A stretch of 64,000 nucleotides of DNA from Corbicula japonica (Eukaryota > Mollusca > Bivalvia > Venerida > Cyrenidae): positions 8,246,001 through 8,310,000 of the forward strand of contig JAZAYU010000012.1 in the NCBI GenBank assembly GCA_038501625.1. The letters are read 5' to 3'. Position numbers and translations under genes: made by a program. Below the pieces are notes generated by a model. The model searched no databases. It saw only the letters and a program-made list of their open reading frames with translations, and was not told where the DNA came from. Below, piece by piece: positions 45,981 to 58,200 of this stretch. How positions within the stretch are numbered: the stretch's first letter is position 1; each line of letters starts with the position of its first letter.

Positions 45981-47218
45981 GGTATCGCTCTATTAATGTT
46001 TAAATATAACTTCTTTGGTTGAGTTCTAACTGGATTATTCCAAAACATTTGACGAACAGGCGATGATAAATGAGTGTGCCCAATCATGTAAATTATTCTG
46101 CACAATATATGCGAAATGTTAAAGAATAAGAGGTAAAAAATCACGAAAAATACATAATTGTGTTAATGTATTTTTCTCCAAAATGTACAAAAAAATCGAA
46201 ATGAAAATTCTAAAAGAATATAAAAAAGCTGACCACGTTCTTTTACCGACTGCTTTTAATAGCATTAAACACAAAGTTAAAAGAAACGCCGGAATTCGGG
46301 AATTTGCATCACCGACGGTACTGTAGTGGTTATGTTTGATGTCCAGTCTTTGTTTGAGACAGTAACAATAAACTTACGTGAATTGCACATATTGTAATAA
46401 GCTGTCATGTATGACAGTACATTTATTTAACAAAAGCTGTAATGACTAAATCATATTTCGTGTAAATTTCCTGGCATTTCTTTGATGTCATGACTTGCAA
46501 CTAAATTGCACTATATTCGAAAAGAAAGTAAGCACTTTGTTTTCGGTGATTTTAAATTGACTGGTCTTCCTTGTGCCAAAATATTTGGTATCGAAATTTA
46601 GGTTATATCACCTATAGTTTTTCAAGAATTTGTATGATCTAACCTCAATTTTGACATCGAGACATTTAGAAAAGCAGTTAATCAAAATACCAGAAAACAA
46701 AGTGCACACTTGCTTTTGAAATAGTATAAACTTCCAGTCATATTATTATACAATAAAGAACTATGATAATGATATATGTATTTCAATTTTAAGCATTTTT
46801 GTCTGGCATGCTTTAATGTGTTGTCAGAGAACCAGATATAAAATCGGCTTAAACCCTTCATTAAGATCACATTGATAATAAGATTATAATTTAAATGTCC
46901 CTTTTTACAGTTTTGCACTACATTCAAATTTTTATACAAATACATCTCGATGGTAAACCCAGAAAGGTATTTGGAGACAGGTGTTCACATGTAAATTTGT
47001 TTAAATCAGTCAATGTGGACAAATTAAATTTGATCATTATATGTAGATTTTACACAATAAAAACACAGGTTGGACTGTTTTCCACCCTGAAATAAAGACT
47101 ATCCAATTGTTTAATCCAATCACATAGATTGTCTTAATAGCGGGGCTTTACTATATTAACTGTCTTGAAAATTCATAATAAATTAAGTCCATAATCAAAA
47201 CACTTTTCAAACATTGAA

Positions 47219-48283
47219 TTAACAACAGACTAAACGGTCATACCAGCGGACTTTCACTTTCGGTTTGACTTTTTCAACGTCCCAAAAGTAAGTGTGAACT
47301 TGACAGAATTTTGTTCCGCGAAGAACTACTAATAAAACGTTATTATCACTAAAACATAAGTTGACTGGTTTAACGTCAATGCCGTATTCGTACGTGTCTT
47401 TTACGGGAAAGCCTAGACACTCTCCCTGCCTGCTGAAGGCTTGTACCCGGTAGTTGTTCGCGTCAGCTACGTATATGTTGTCATACCGGTCCACGCAGAC
47501 TCCCATTGGGTAAAACAATTCACCGGGTCGAGATCCTTGTTTTCCAAACATGTGAAGAAACGTTCCGTCTAGTGAGTGTATTTTTATCCGATGGTTGCCA
47601 CTGTCAGAAACTATGATTTCATCTTTGTTGTTTACGGTCACAAAGTAGGGGCTCGTGAAATGAGAGGCGCCGCGCCCACGTGATCCAAATCTGACGGAAG
47701 GTTTTCTTCTGTCTGTTAAAACGTGAACACAGTTTTGGCGTAACCCAGTCACAATGGCCATGTTATTTTTTGACAAAGCAACGCCAAAAGGATTCTCATG
47801 ACTGTAGAATGTGCCGTGAGAGGCAATAAAACTTCCGTCCGTTGCGTATTCTCTAAGAATTGCCTGGCCTGCTTGACTAACTGCCACTAGAATCGTGCCA
47901 GCACGTGTCAACGCAATGTCCCTTATCAAACAGTCACACAGAAAGCTTCCTCGGAATATCCCGGATGACGAATATATTGATATTTTGTTAAGAGCCGAAT
48001 CCGATAGAAACACATCATCTGTCAGGGGAGATAACGCTATACCGATAATGTGAACGAAATTTTCTGGTTGTCTCCCGTACTCGCCGAATCTCCGTATTAT
48101 TTTGTTTGAGTTATGTTCTTCGGTAAAGTGGTCTACATGTGTTCCTGATAACAGTGGCGTGGACTCGTGCTCTCGCTGCTGGATTGAACCGCGGGTACCA
48201 TAAGAACTGACGGTGTCTCCAAGACCAACAATAAAATGGTTGTCAGGTAAAGCCCCCACGCCACCAAAAGGCAAAAATATCGT
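47219..48283 (-). CDS. RING-NHL gene exon 2: NHL propeller
   Basis: 1065 nt including the stop TAA, entered in phase 0 at ACG after TTTTTTGTAG. It encodes residues 63-416, with repeated F-G...G-x-F...P-x-G-V/I-x-V/A...D-x-I-x-V/I-x-D-x-x-N-x-R-x-Q/K phrases. The end is KVRWYDRLVCC. Confidence 0.88.
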   Translation of the reverse strand, partial: TIFLPFGGVGALPDNHFIVGLGDTVSSYGTRGSIQQREHESTPLLSGTHVDHFTEEHNSNKIIRRFGEYGRQPENFVHIIGIALSPLTDDVFLSDSALNKISIYSSSGIFRGSFLCDCLIRDIALTRAGTILVAVSQAGQAILREYATDGSFIASHGTFYSHENPFGVALSKNNMAIVTGLRQNCVHVLTDRRKPSVRFGSRGRGASHFTSPYFVTVNNKDEIIVSDSGNHRIKIHSLDGTFLHMFGKQGSRPGELFYPMGVCVDRYDNIYVADANNYRVQAFSRQGECLGFPVKDTYEYGIDVKPVNLCFSDNNVLLVVLRGTKFCQVHTYFWDVEKVKPKVKVRWYDRLVCC

Positions 48284-49795
48284 CTACAAAAAAGAAAAAA
48301 CATCAACGATATGTTCTCTTAAATATTATATTCCGTCAATTTTCTGGAAAAAAAAGGATTGTTGTAAGGTCATTTGATTACAATGTATTATATTAAAAAA
48401 TGTGAATCATGGTTAAAATTATTTTAAAATTAGTTTGCATAATGTTTATAATGGAATACCAAGTAACAGCTTTTTCTTATATATTTCGACATTTTTAAGT
48501 AACATAATCAATGGGTCAGGCAGATTTTACTTATTTTAATTTTAATTAAAAATATCTTTTTATTTAGAGAAACGGAAGGCGTTGCAATAAACGAACAAAA
48601 TCAAATAGCAGTTTGTGATATAATTATATTTTGCGCTTTCGCACAGAGGTTAAACGCAAAATATTCAAAATTTTAATGAGATTTTCGCACGGGCATGATT
48701 TTGCACGATTGTATTATTCCAATAAGATATCCTGCCGATATTCCGTAATTAAATTTCGACGAATTTTGATTTCGCGTATTTTTTTTCCAGTGCGTTATTC
48801 GCGAAAATTTACACCGCGCAAAAATAACGATCCGACTGTAGTCTCTATAATAAAAATAACGATTACAATACAATCATAAAAATAACGATTACAATACAAT
48901 CATGTTCGTACAGCTGTCGCGCACATGAACATAATTTGATTAGGTTCGGTATATAATACAAGTATTATCAATTTGATATGTTATTAATATAACTATGTGG
49001 ATGTTTAATTAAACAATTATTCATATTATATGATTATCGTACATTTTCTGTTTTATGACATCTACAACGCGTACATTTAAATGTAAATAATCATATTTAT
49101 ATTGATTAATGTATATGTCGGAAGTTGTATCCGTTCCACTAAAGATTTGGAGATATATCTTAATACCCTAATACAAGTGTGTACATCTAAACCACTTCAA
49201 TGTATTTACAAAAAGTTCGATCAAATCTATCATTTTGGGTATTCCAATATGTTTAGGAAGCGAATGTATGTTTGTTCAAAAAGTTATATCGGTCTGTTTT
49301 TTTTATTTTATTATATTGTTGTTGGTGTTGGTGCTGGTGGTTATTGTATTGATGGTGGTGTTGATTGGTTGGTATGTTGGTTGGTCGGTTGGTTGGTTGG
49401 TCGGTCGGATGGTCGGTCGTTTGCTTGTTTGTTTGTTTGGGGAGTGGGAGGGTAAAGTGATATCCCATGAATACCGGAAAACAATCAGGTAAATTAAGAG
49501 TTGTCGAGCATTATTGAATGACCCCGCGACAGGGTTAATCTAGCGTAAAATGCGCAAAATATAACGACTGTTTCACTTTAGTCAAAGCTCAAATTCAAAA
49601 TAAACCTACCTGCCTACAAAGCGGACATGGAAACTGCCCCGTCCCCTCGAATCTCGAGGTCACATAATCCCTCAGGCAGCCCTCACAGAAAGTATGTAAA
49701 CACGGAAGTGCCTTGGGGCGGTTAAACGGCTGAAAACAAATCGAACACGACAAAAATGAGTCCTGAATCCGTTCCACAATATTATCTGATGCCAT
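47219..49795 (-). CDS. RING-NHL protein (malin/NHLRC1-like E3 ubiquitin ligase)
   Basis: Two exons, 49795-49610 and 48283-47219, join at phase 0 into a 416-residue protein. Exon 1 is a C3HC4 RING finger (C17, C20, C32, H34, C37, C40, C57, C60), so ubiquitin ligase activity is likely. Exon 2 is a beta-propeller with NHL-type repeats, clearest at FGEYG...GIALSPLTDDVFLSDSA, SDSGNHRIKIHSLDGTFLHM and MGVCVDRYDNIYVADANNYR. Donor CAG|GTAGGT, acceptor TTTTTTGTAG. There is no B-box or coiled coil between RING and propeller, unlike TRIM2/3/32/71. Malin has the same RING-NHL layout and similar length, but orthology is not established. Substrates unknown. Confidence 0.88.
48628..48902. repeat. probable interspersed repeat with a 26-bp duplication
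   Basis: A CGCGAAAATTTACACCGCGC-type stretch, then two copies of ATAAAAATAACGATTACAAT-based units at about 48851-48902. It lies within the intron of the RING-NHL gene. No coding support. Confidence 0.45.
49316..49455. repeat. GGTT/GGTC low-complexity tract
   Basis: G/T-rich run with GGTTGGTTGGTCGGTCGG. The plus-strand frames through it (W, V, G-rich) are artefacts of composition. Confidence 0.7.
49610..49795 (-). CDS. RING-NHL gene exon 1: RING finger
   Basis: 186 nt from ATG to CAG|GTAGGT. Leader MASDNIVERIQDS, then CSICFQPFNRPKALPCLHTF, CEGC and CPLCRQ. All eight zinc ligands are present. It opens directly at the initiator Met, so any 5' UTR lies upstream of 49795. Confidence 0.9.
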
Positions 49796-50069
49796 TTTCT
49801 CACAGACACAGCTGTTTACTTGTTTTCTTACTTCCTATACATGGTCATGTGAATACTATTAGTCATGTGATCATAGGATAAATATAGATTACATGGAAAA
49901 CCTACTTTCGTTTCGTTTATACTATTTTTATCATTTTATATTTTATATAGCTCTCACAGGTTCATAAATTAAGTCATTATAGAGTCAGATAGAGATTCCG
50001 TCGATGAACACTGTGCACAGAAACTAACCCCTGCCCTAACTCCCACAGGTGGCAGTATCATTGTCTTTA

Positions 50070-50088
50070 CCCCCCCCCCCCCCCCCCC
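50070..50088. repeat. poly-C run
   Basis: Homopolymer of about 19 C in an otherwise AT-rich spacer; length is prone to sequencing error. Confidence 0.8.
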
Positions 50089-50421
50089 ACTCCCCCCAAA
50101 GACCCTGCTACAACCCTGAAAATATACCTTGGTACTTTCAGTCAACATAGTCTTTCAACATCTACACAAAATTAATCAGAAAAAAAATCTCGTTGTTATA
50201 CAAACATAATCAGTGACAAGGTAACAAGTCCGCTATATGTCTATTGCCCAAACAATGTGGAACATCAGATATCGTAGATTCTGCGTCTACAGTTCATGTT
50301 CAACGTAAACAATGACATCTGCCATTCTTTCAAATCGAATGGTCTTTAATACAATCGGTTACCTCCTTCAGATTAAAGAAATGACTCTACACAGGCCATC
50401 TTTCTGCTTTTCTTTAGTTTT

Positions 50422-50523
50422 CCGACTCGAAGGAAGCCATTTTGAATCTGTCAAGCGGAGTATTGTAACGCGCGATCTGATTGGTTATATTGGTTATATT
50501 CAAAATGGCTTCCTTCGAGTCGG
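50422..50523. mobile_element. foldback element with 26-bp perfect inverted repeats
   Basis: CCGACTCGAAGGAAGCCATT...GAAT at 50422-50447 is exactly mirrored at 50498-50523, with a 50-bp spacer containing GATTGGTTATATTGGTTAT. Non-coding, MITE-like. Confidence 0.75.
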
Positions 50524-50567
50524 ACTTCACATGTCGAAATCGTGCTGTCAAATACATATTTATCGTG

Positions 50568-50857
50568 TGTACGGTGTTCCGTTGAGGCCATCGTTGTTTC
50601 GCCCTGACGACCTTAAGGGCGAGCACGAAAGCGCGAAAACGCGATGCGAGATCACGAAACAACGATGCGAGGTCGCGAAAGTACGATGTTATTAATATCG
50701 CGTTATCGCATCGTACTTTCGCGATCTCGCATCGTGTTTTCGCGATCTCGCATCATTGTTTCGCGATCTCGTATCATGTTTTCGCGTTTTCGTGTTCTCG
50801 CCCAAGAGGTCGACAGCCCGAAACAACGATGGCCCTAACGGAATTCCGTACGTGTGT
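50568..50857. mobile_element. MITE-like element with about 70-bp imperfect TIRs
   Basis: The left arm GTGTTCCGTTGAGGCCATCG...GTTTCG is mirrored by CGAAACAACGATGGCCCTAA...CCGTACG. The interior is a series of TCGCGATCTCGCATCGT-type units on both strands, forming a long foldback. No protein. Confidence 0.7.
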
Positions 50858-51917
50858 TTAAATTTCGCGCATTGTGCGCTATATAAAAGCGAGAATATAA
50901 TCCACATCGTACTTAAACCATGAAACGGTGTATCTTCATAGAATATTACAATTTGAACCCAGGCGAATAAGTCTTTTGCAGAAAGTGCGCGAAAATTCGT
51001 AACTGCAAAATTAAATGATATCTCAATATGAGCCTCAACATCATCTCTAACTGTTTCTGTCGTACACGTTCAAGTTTTCTGTAACCTTATGGTTGACCAT
51101 AAAAAACCTAATCACTTAGTTGGTTGAAGAAACCTAATCACTTTTAGATAATAAACTAAATATTTAGTATTAAAAGCGCTAAATAAATTCGATGAACTCA
51201 CTTTGTCTGAGTTAGTCCATTGTTTTTTACAGAAAACGAATAACGGACAGTGTAGACCCTGTTAGATATCGCAATTTTTGTTTTAATACAATCAATTATA
51301 CCAACAAGTCCACACGTTCAGTGTAGACCTCAGGAGGAGAACGCGTGGATAGATCGGATTTTCAGGAGGAAATCGGGTAATGGTTAGTAAACCATCGCCA
51401 TAGAGTGTGCCGACATGTCCCCTATCACACTTCATTTGAAAATTTTATTGTTTATTTCGTCCCTCCTCAGCCCTTTCCCATCAAATTTTCTGCTCTAACA
51501 CAAACGTTGGGAGATATTTTTCAAGAATATACCAGTTTCTTATTAAGCCGAGGTCAATTCTGACAAGCAAAAACATTAATAAAGCAATAAATCACGATCC
51601 GTGAAAAATTCGGGACATCAGCATCAACAGCACAGCGTGTTTGAAATATGAGCCGGCGTGCTCCTGGAATTACGGCGTCCGTTGCCACGGTGATCTCTTT
51701 GTTGCATCCCACAGTAGCGAGCCATTTGGCTTATCAGTGCGTTGGAGTATAAACCTTGGATTAATGTGAGTATAGTTTTTTTGCAATTGCAAAACATGCA
51801 AAAGCTTTCACAGTGATATGCGTTAGATAGCAAATGCATAGAATGGTTCGTGAGAATTCTGTAAGCTCTGTGCTTATTAGATTGCATGATTATGATTTTG
51901 AAAATTGGAAAGAGTTG

Positions 51918-52056
51918 TGTAGTAGTAGTAGTAGTAGTAGTGGTAGTGGTAGTGGTAGCGGTAGCAGTAGCAGTAGCAGTAGCAGCAGCAGCAGCAGCAG
52001 CAGGTAGTAGCAGCAGCAGTAGTAGTAGTTGTTGTAGTAGTAGTAGTATTAGTAGT

Positions 52057-52088
<32 letters not shown>

Positions 52089-52150
52089 CACCAAAAGCAA
52101 TATCAGTAGTAGTAGCAGAAGCAGCAAAACACTGCTGCAGTCACAGTAAC
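51918..52150. repeat. AGT/AGC trinucleotide repeat tract
   Basis: Compound (AGT)n/(AGC)n with interruptions. It yields poly-Ser, poly-Val and poly-Leu frames on both strands; none has coding support. Confidence 0.9.
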
Positions 52151-52199
52151 AGCAGGAATAGCTGTAATATTTATAGCATGACAAAAAATTAGTAAAGCA

Positions 52200-53690
52200 A
52201 AAAAAAACACTTGTTCTTTTGGGATAGTTGCCTTAAAATGTTTCAATATTTGAAAACTACTGCAATTCAATGGACAGAGCATCGTATGATACAGTAACTG
52301 TTGATTCTATTGCATCATACGAGTGATTCTGTTACGTTTTACCTGCTCAGGTCAAAGAAAATTCAGAATCTCAGATATAGCTTTAATGGGAGTCTATGGG
52401 ATTTGCTATAGTCTAACTAGTAAAAGTTATCCGAATTTTCTGCTATCATAGTGAATGAGTACAGCTGTTGTTTGCAATAGTCCGTAACTGGCAACCACCG
52501 ACCTCTAATTTGTAAATTCCAGGTGGGCTGCATTAATTACTTTATAGATCGTCATAATAGAACTTAAATTACCGTTCACACAAAACTGAGCGTGTAGAAG
52601 TTTCCAACTTTACTTTTAATGTCACAGGTTTTCGCTACTGTTAAATTTACATTTATTACCACAATTAATATACTTAATATAAGTTTCGATTGAATATTTC
52701 TGACTGAATATGAAAAAGAAATTGAAACCAATGAAAAGAGTTATTTGCGGTTTAATGTCGTATTTTGGGGTTGTTGTTTTTTGTTGTTATTAAGTCAAAA
52801 CGTCTCTATGTCTAAGATCAATTTCATCGGCGATTTCGCGGATTTGGATAATCTTGAATAATTGCATGTATTACAAAATAAAGTGAAAAAATATTGATAG
52901 CGGATGATTTAAAAAAGACATGACTCCTTATTTGTTTAACAACGAAATAAAGAAACTTTCTTTGCAGGTGGTGTTATGCTCATCTGATATTTTGTTCGGA
53001 ACTCTGTTTGTATTTTTTCTTTAATAAAAAAACGCGAAATGAAACATTTCAAAATTATCAAAACGGAAAGTAGGGAGTCAAACCAGTGAGATGCTGGCCT
53101 TTTAATAAGTACCTGTAATTATGCAGGATTATAACAGTGGAACTCAATATAAAAGCAAATAAAAAGTTTCACGACATTAAGTTTCTAAAATTTGACAGCA
53201 GTAACCGTACATCTTATTTTTTCAGCCTTTAAAAACAAAATTTATTTTTGCTCTTAATCTATTTCAGATCTGAGTTGCTGCACATGATGGTATGTCTTCC
53301 TTTTTACTGTTTATTCCGCGACACAGTCAGTTTTTAATGGTCCCAGAGCCCCTGCTAAAATTTTCTTATCATTGAATCTAATTGAGAGTTTATTATCTGG
53401 CACCAGAATCGTTTCAGTTTATTTCGTATCTAATCTCCTTCCGCCAACAGAAATCACCTGGCTCTATAAACATCTCATCTGTAATTCCAATTTTCAAAGT
53501 TTTAATATCGTTTTTTGCTTCTGAGTTTTTTAAGCGACTGGATAAATGCAGACCGCGGTGTTGGTTTGATTTTTTCCTAAGGGTGTTTTCGGCTACTGTA
53601 ATTAAAACGGAAACATAATTTATTAAAGATTTGTGAGTTTTTCGATTATTCATGATAAGAAAAGCCCATCAGTATTATTAAAAATATAGG
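52200..53690. other. no gene seen
   Basis: AT-rich spacer upstream of the acidic/KPKE protein gene. A short imperfect inverted pair (CATCGTATGATACAGTAACT / CATCATACGAGTG) lies at about 52270-52335. Confidence 0.5.
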
Positions 53691-53699
53691 ATTGTAATC

Positions 53700-53767
53700 T
53701 CTGAGGTCGTTCGTGTGGCCGTAATCTCGGGAGATCTCGTGTTTCCGGCGCCCCGGCGCGTGCCCAG
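53700..53767 (+). other. candidate 5' UTR exon
   Basis: A short GC-rich patch (TTTCCGGCGCCCCGGCGCGT) in AT-rich DNA ends at CCCAG|GTAGGT, a strong donor. The next strong acceptor (CTTTTTGTTTCAG at 54263) opens the coding exon. The exon start is unknown; 53700 is a guess. Confidence 0.4.
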
Positions 53768-54263
53768 GTAGGTATCCAGCTGAATCCTTATCTTTCTGTA
53801 AATAGTTAGGGCTGAGAGCAAAAATACAGGAAGCTTTCCTGTAAAAAGTGATAATTAAGGATCCTAATGTAAATTAAGGTATGTCATATTTAAATATTCG
53901 CATATTGCACGTGCATTTTTGTTAGTTTGTAGCAAAAGCAGTCATACGATGTCAACCTTTTCTGTTCATGATATCATCAGTTTAGAATCTTAACTAATAC
54001 GCGATGATATGCGCAGAAAAAAAGCTCAAGGTGAACGTTAAACACTCGAGTTCGTTTCTCTTGGATTATTTACTTAAAATTGTTTGCACATGGCCACAAA
54101 AAAGTGGTTAGTAAAGCTGGTATGATTGTTGTAAATACCTGTTCAATGGCATCTCTGTTAACATCGAGCGGATATTTATATCTTGCAAGAGGCTATAATT
54201 GTGCTTCACACGTTTGTGGATGCCGGCAAAGCGTGTGATTTATTTACCATCTTTTTGTTTCAG

Positions 54264-54999
54264 AAGCAACAATTGGGGCCAAAATTAGTATACCGTCTGT
54301 TATGCGCTCTGGCGTTTATGTTGTGAATGAACCTCAGCCGGACGCGGATAACAGCTCTAACTTTGACGAACCGAGTCAAATTCTACTAGACAATATGGAA
54401 CAGGAAGAGGCAATGAATGATAACCCAGGTACTCCGGTTAATGGCGAAGTTCCGATGGAAGGGACCGCAGTTGATATACCGGATGACCAGGAATTAGTTG
54501 AATGTGAAGTGAATGACGAAGAACCGGAAGTGCAGATAATAACACCGGAAGGAGAAGCTCCTTTGGCGGAGCAGGAACGTGACAGTTCAATGAATGTTCC
54601 TCCACCAACTCCTGTAAACGAAGGAAGTATCGAGGACGATAGAATTCTGATGCAAGATGGCGACGAACCGGAAGTTGTGGTTCAAGATGTTGCTAATCCG
54701 GAAAATGAAGACATAGTGTTTCTCGAATCAGAACTTCAACCCGAAAAACAATCAACTCCTAAAAAGAATAAGGAGAAAAAGGCCAAAAAATCAAAAGAGA
54801 AGAAGGAAAAACCACCAAAGGAGCCTAAACAACCAAAAGAGCCTAAGGCCCCAAAAGAACCGAAACCGCCAAAAGAACGTAAAGTAAAGGAGCCAAAGCC
54901 GCCTAAAGAACCCAAAGCACCAAAAGAACCCAAAGAACTAAAGGAACATAAGCAACCCCGTAAACTGCATTTCAACTGGAGCATTAGGCCTATTTACAA
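54264..54999 (+). CDS. Uncharacterised acidic then Lys/Pro/Glu-rich protein, first coding exon
   Basis: ATG at 54302 opens at least 232 codons after an acceptor at 54263. Residues about 1-150 are acidic and Pro/Gln/Asn-rich with repeated P(G/P)TPVN phrases. Residues about 150-222 are a basic array of (P)KEPK units, for example PPKEPKQPKEPKAPKEPK. It then reads LHFNWSIRPIY. A strong donor ACAA|GTAAGA falls exactly where the frame would otherwise stop (TAA at 55001), so the protein probably continues in an exon not identified here (phase 2). Likely intrinsically disordered. I do not recognise the family. Confidence 0.68.
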
Positions 55000-55089
55000 G
55001 TAAGAATATTATTTCTGTTCAATCAAATGTATTTATGTCCTATGGGTTCTGGTTAAGAAGCTATTAAATGCATAATTAATGTACCCGAA

Positions 55090-55275
55090 CGTTCATTTGG
55101 CGTATACCCTGTAGTTAACTTACTAGGAATGCGATACATAACGTATAGTTAACTTGGCCTTTAGTTAACTTACCGTTATTGTAATATTTGGCGTATAGTT
55201 AGCTTAATGTTAATGCAATAATTGGCGTATAGTTAACTTACCGTTATTGCAATATCTAGAGTATAGTTGACTTAC
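55090..55275. repeat. degenerate tandem repeat in the intron
   Basis: Repeated GGCGTATAGTTAACTTACCG and TTATTGCAATAT phrases with period about 45 bp and substantial drift, immediately after the KPKE exon. Confidence 0.7.
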
Positions 55276-58200
55276 AGTGTGTATTCGTTGGCATTAGTTT
55301 TATGGTTTTAGGTATTTTATGAGCACTACGTTTTATGTGAACAACTGTCTCGTGAATTCCAAAATTCGTGTTTTTCTTATTTTAGGCTCATACAGTTCTA
55401 TATTGTGTAGGTCTTTTTTAATTCATGAATAGAGAAATTCACGAAATTTAGTACTACGCTCATACATTTTGTATTTACAAGTTCACAGCAATTCAATCTA
55501 CGTAAACAATGAAAAAACACACGTTTTGATAAAAATCAGGGGAAAGGAAAGAAAGACTTGTTAGAATAGATGAAGATAAAAAAAGATTTGGAAGAACAAA
55601 AACATTTATGGGAAATACATTCCACTATTAGACATTTAATATCGTTTTGGTTTGCCTCTTATCAAATTATGTGAACATTTTACATCATAAAAATGGCGTT
55701 CTTGTTAAGTAGGACTCTTTAACACTTAAAAACACTTCTTGTGTCATAATTATACTGAGCACATATATGCCAATGTCAGTGTCACCTTCGCGGCAGTTAA
55801 TGTACTGTGGCGCACGTGTTCAAAGTATTATAAACAGTAATCACATTTTTTATTTGTTGCATCTGTTGGTTATTATTTGGCGTCAAGCGTCTGTTGGGAC
55901 GCTGAGCGCAGCAAGCGCTTGGATTAATGAACTTATTATCTGGGTCCATCAAAAGCGTACAACTGATATGAACCTCAAATATCCCGAGATAACCCCAGTA
56001 TCTTTACAGATTCTGTAACAAATGATAGGCTTTCAATATATTTTATGTATGCATCTTCTTTTCCATCTGTTATCGTCTTTGATTGGATAGTGAAGATTAA
56101 TACTGAGAAAAGATACACAATAAATGTAGATCATATAAACGATTAAAACCTCTTTGTTCTGGCCCCGTGTTCACATAACTATCTAAAATTCCTCGTAAGC
56201 GCTGACTTTTGACATCTATTTTAATTTTCGTATTCTAACCTTGATTTTCTGGATATAAAAACACGTAGAAATAGATATTTCTTTTCAGCGACATTGAAAA
56301 ACAATGGACAGAAAAAATAATATCAAATCTCATTTCATGTCCAATTATTGTATGAACAATACAAGGCAAAAGTACTAGAACTTACATTATAAACTCTGCA
56401 TGTGGCAAAAGTACTAGAACTTACATTATAAACTCTGCATGTTATTGTATCAAGTGCTTTTTATACTCTTTTCGAACATATGCCGGACAAACCAATACAT
56501 AGTGCATTAACTTGCAATTTTATAATTAAATTCAATATTATCTGAAGCAGCTCTGTTTGGCTTTAAAGTTTAAACACCTCACATTTATCGATAGGCGAAG
56601 ACAAAATGTGCAAGACGCGTATTTCCCTTTATATACTAGCATAACATTTGCAACTTTTAATAAATATCTTACAAATCAAAGTTGTGACCGTGAAACATTG
56701 GCTAACTTAATTATTTTTACTATCCTTTTACGATAAGAATGATGATTTTACTTATGCCTTCATATTAACACGGCCTGTGATCCACAGTTTATTTCTCATG
56801 TTAAACGCTTTACGTATAAAGTCTTACGAGTACACTTGACGTTCAACGTTTGTGCCCACCTATTTTTAACTGTTTACTCCTCTGGAAACATTGACTTTTA
56901 TATTTATTTGTTTCAAACTAATTTAATTTTTATATTTTTATAAAGAATATGCTGCACATCCGGTTCATAATGATCTCAATTTATGCAATTAACCATTTTC
57001 TCCATATATACGGGTTTTATCGCATTTGCAGACAGTGCAGATCAAGATCAGCTGGCAATTCCGTGCCGTGTCGTGTCATCTGATCTACGTCTACACTGTT
57101 TCGCTTCTTGGTCAGAAATAATATAATGAATCTAAAAGCGAACAGTGAAGACCCTGATCAGACGAAACATATGTGCCTACTGATCTGGATCTACACCGAT
57201 GGGGTAACAGCATTATCCCATGCACTAAAGGGTAAACATGGAATGACCTAGTCAGATCACATACACCACGATTACGTTTAATAATGATTGACAGTTACAA
57301 GTGACGGACTGTCATTTTAACAAGAGATCCATGTTGCTACAAGAACAAGTCTGTTGTTAGCACATTACAACAAGATAAACTGAGATAAGCTTATTGTCTT
57401 TAGATAACCTTTCACTTCCTACAAATTTGCGGTAACTCGTTCTACTACTGATGTACAGCCATAGTTTGGGAAAAACGTTTATGATAAAAATAGATGAAAA
57501 GGGAACTTTGAAATCCACTAAACACGACACATATAAAAATATTGCAGGCTTGGTTTGATTGAGCCTGTTCATGAACAGTAATGGAAATGCGTATTACTGC
57601 CCACACCGCCTAGCCCCGGGTTTTGAACTTGATATTTTGATGTTTGTCGTATTCCGTGGCTTTCAAAGCGCCTTTTCCATCTATTTAAATAATAAACTGA
57701 GCTAGCATAACTTGTTTTCCGAGCTCTTTCTTAACACCTTCGGACAGAACGTTTTTTCTCTTTTCATTTTTTGTACTATTTTTTACGTCTTAATACGAGC
57801 TAGATATATCGGGACAAGCTTGATTTAGAGTTTATGTGCATTTAGAGTTAAGAGATTTAGAGTTGATGGGCATTTAGAGTCCAGAGATTTAGAGTTTATG
57901 GGGACATTTGCTTGTGTCATTTAAATGTTATGTATGTATCGGCTAAAACCAGTTTCGGAGCACCAAAAAAGATGGTTTTAACACATAAAATGTCGAGTTA
58001 AGTGTACATAAAATAGAGTACTGACTCTAATTAGTAAACAGTTAAGACAATAATGTTTCATAATGTTTCTGGTAAAGCATAAAGAAAGCCCTAATGAGCG
58101 CGTTGCCTTTTTCTGGAAATTAACTCATGTGGCATTATAGATTGTACCAGATAACGCTGCACACAGGTGCTGCATCAACAAATGTATACCATGATACCTA

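Noticed and set aside
51624..52184. 186-codon minus-strand ORF rich in Leu, Ala and Thr
   Set aside because: Produced by the AGT/AGC trinucleotide tract; the non-repetitive ends show no homology or splice support.
54736..54984. Minus-strand ORF rich in Gly, Phe and Ser
   Set aside because: Mirror frame of the KEPK-encoding array on the plus strand.
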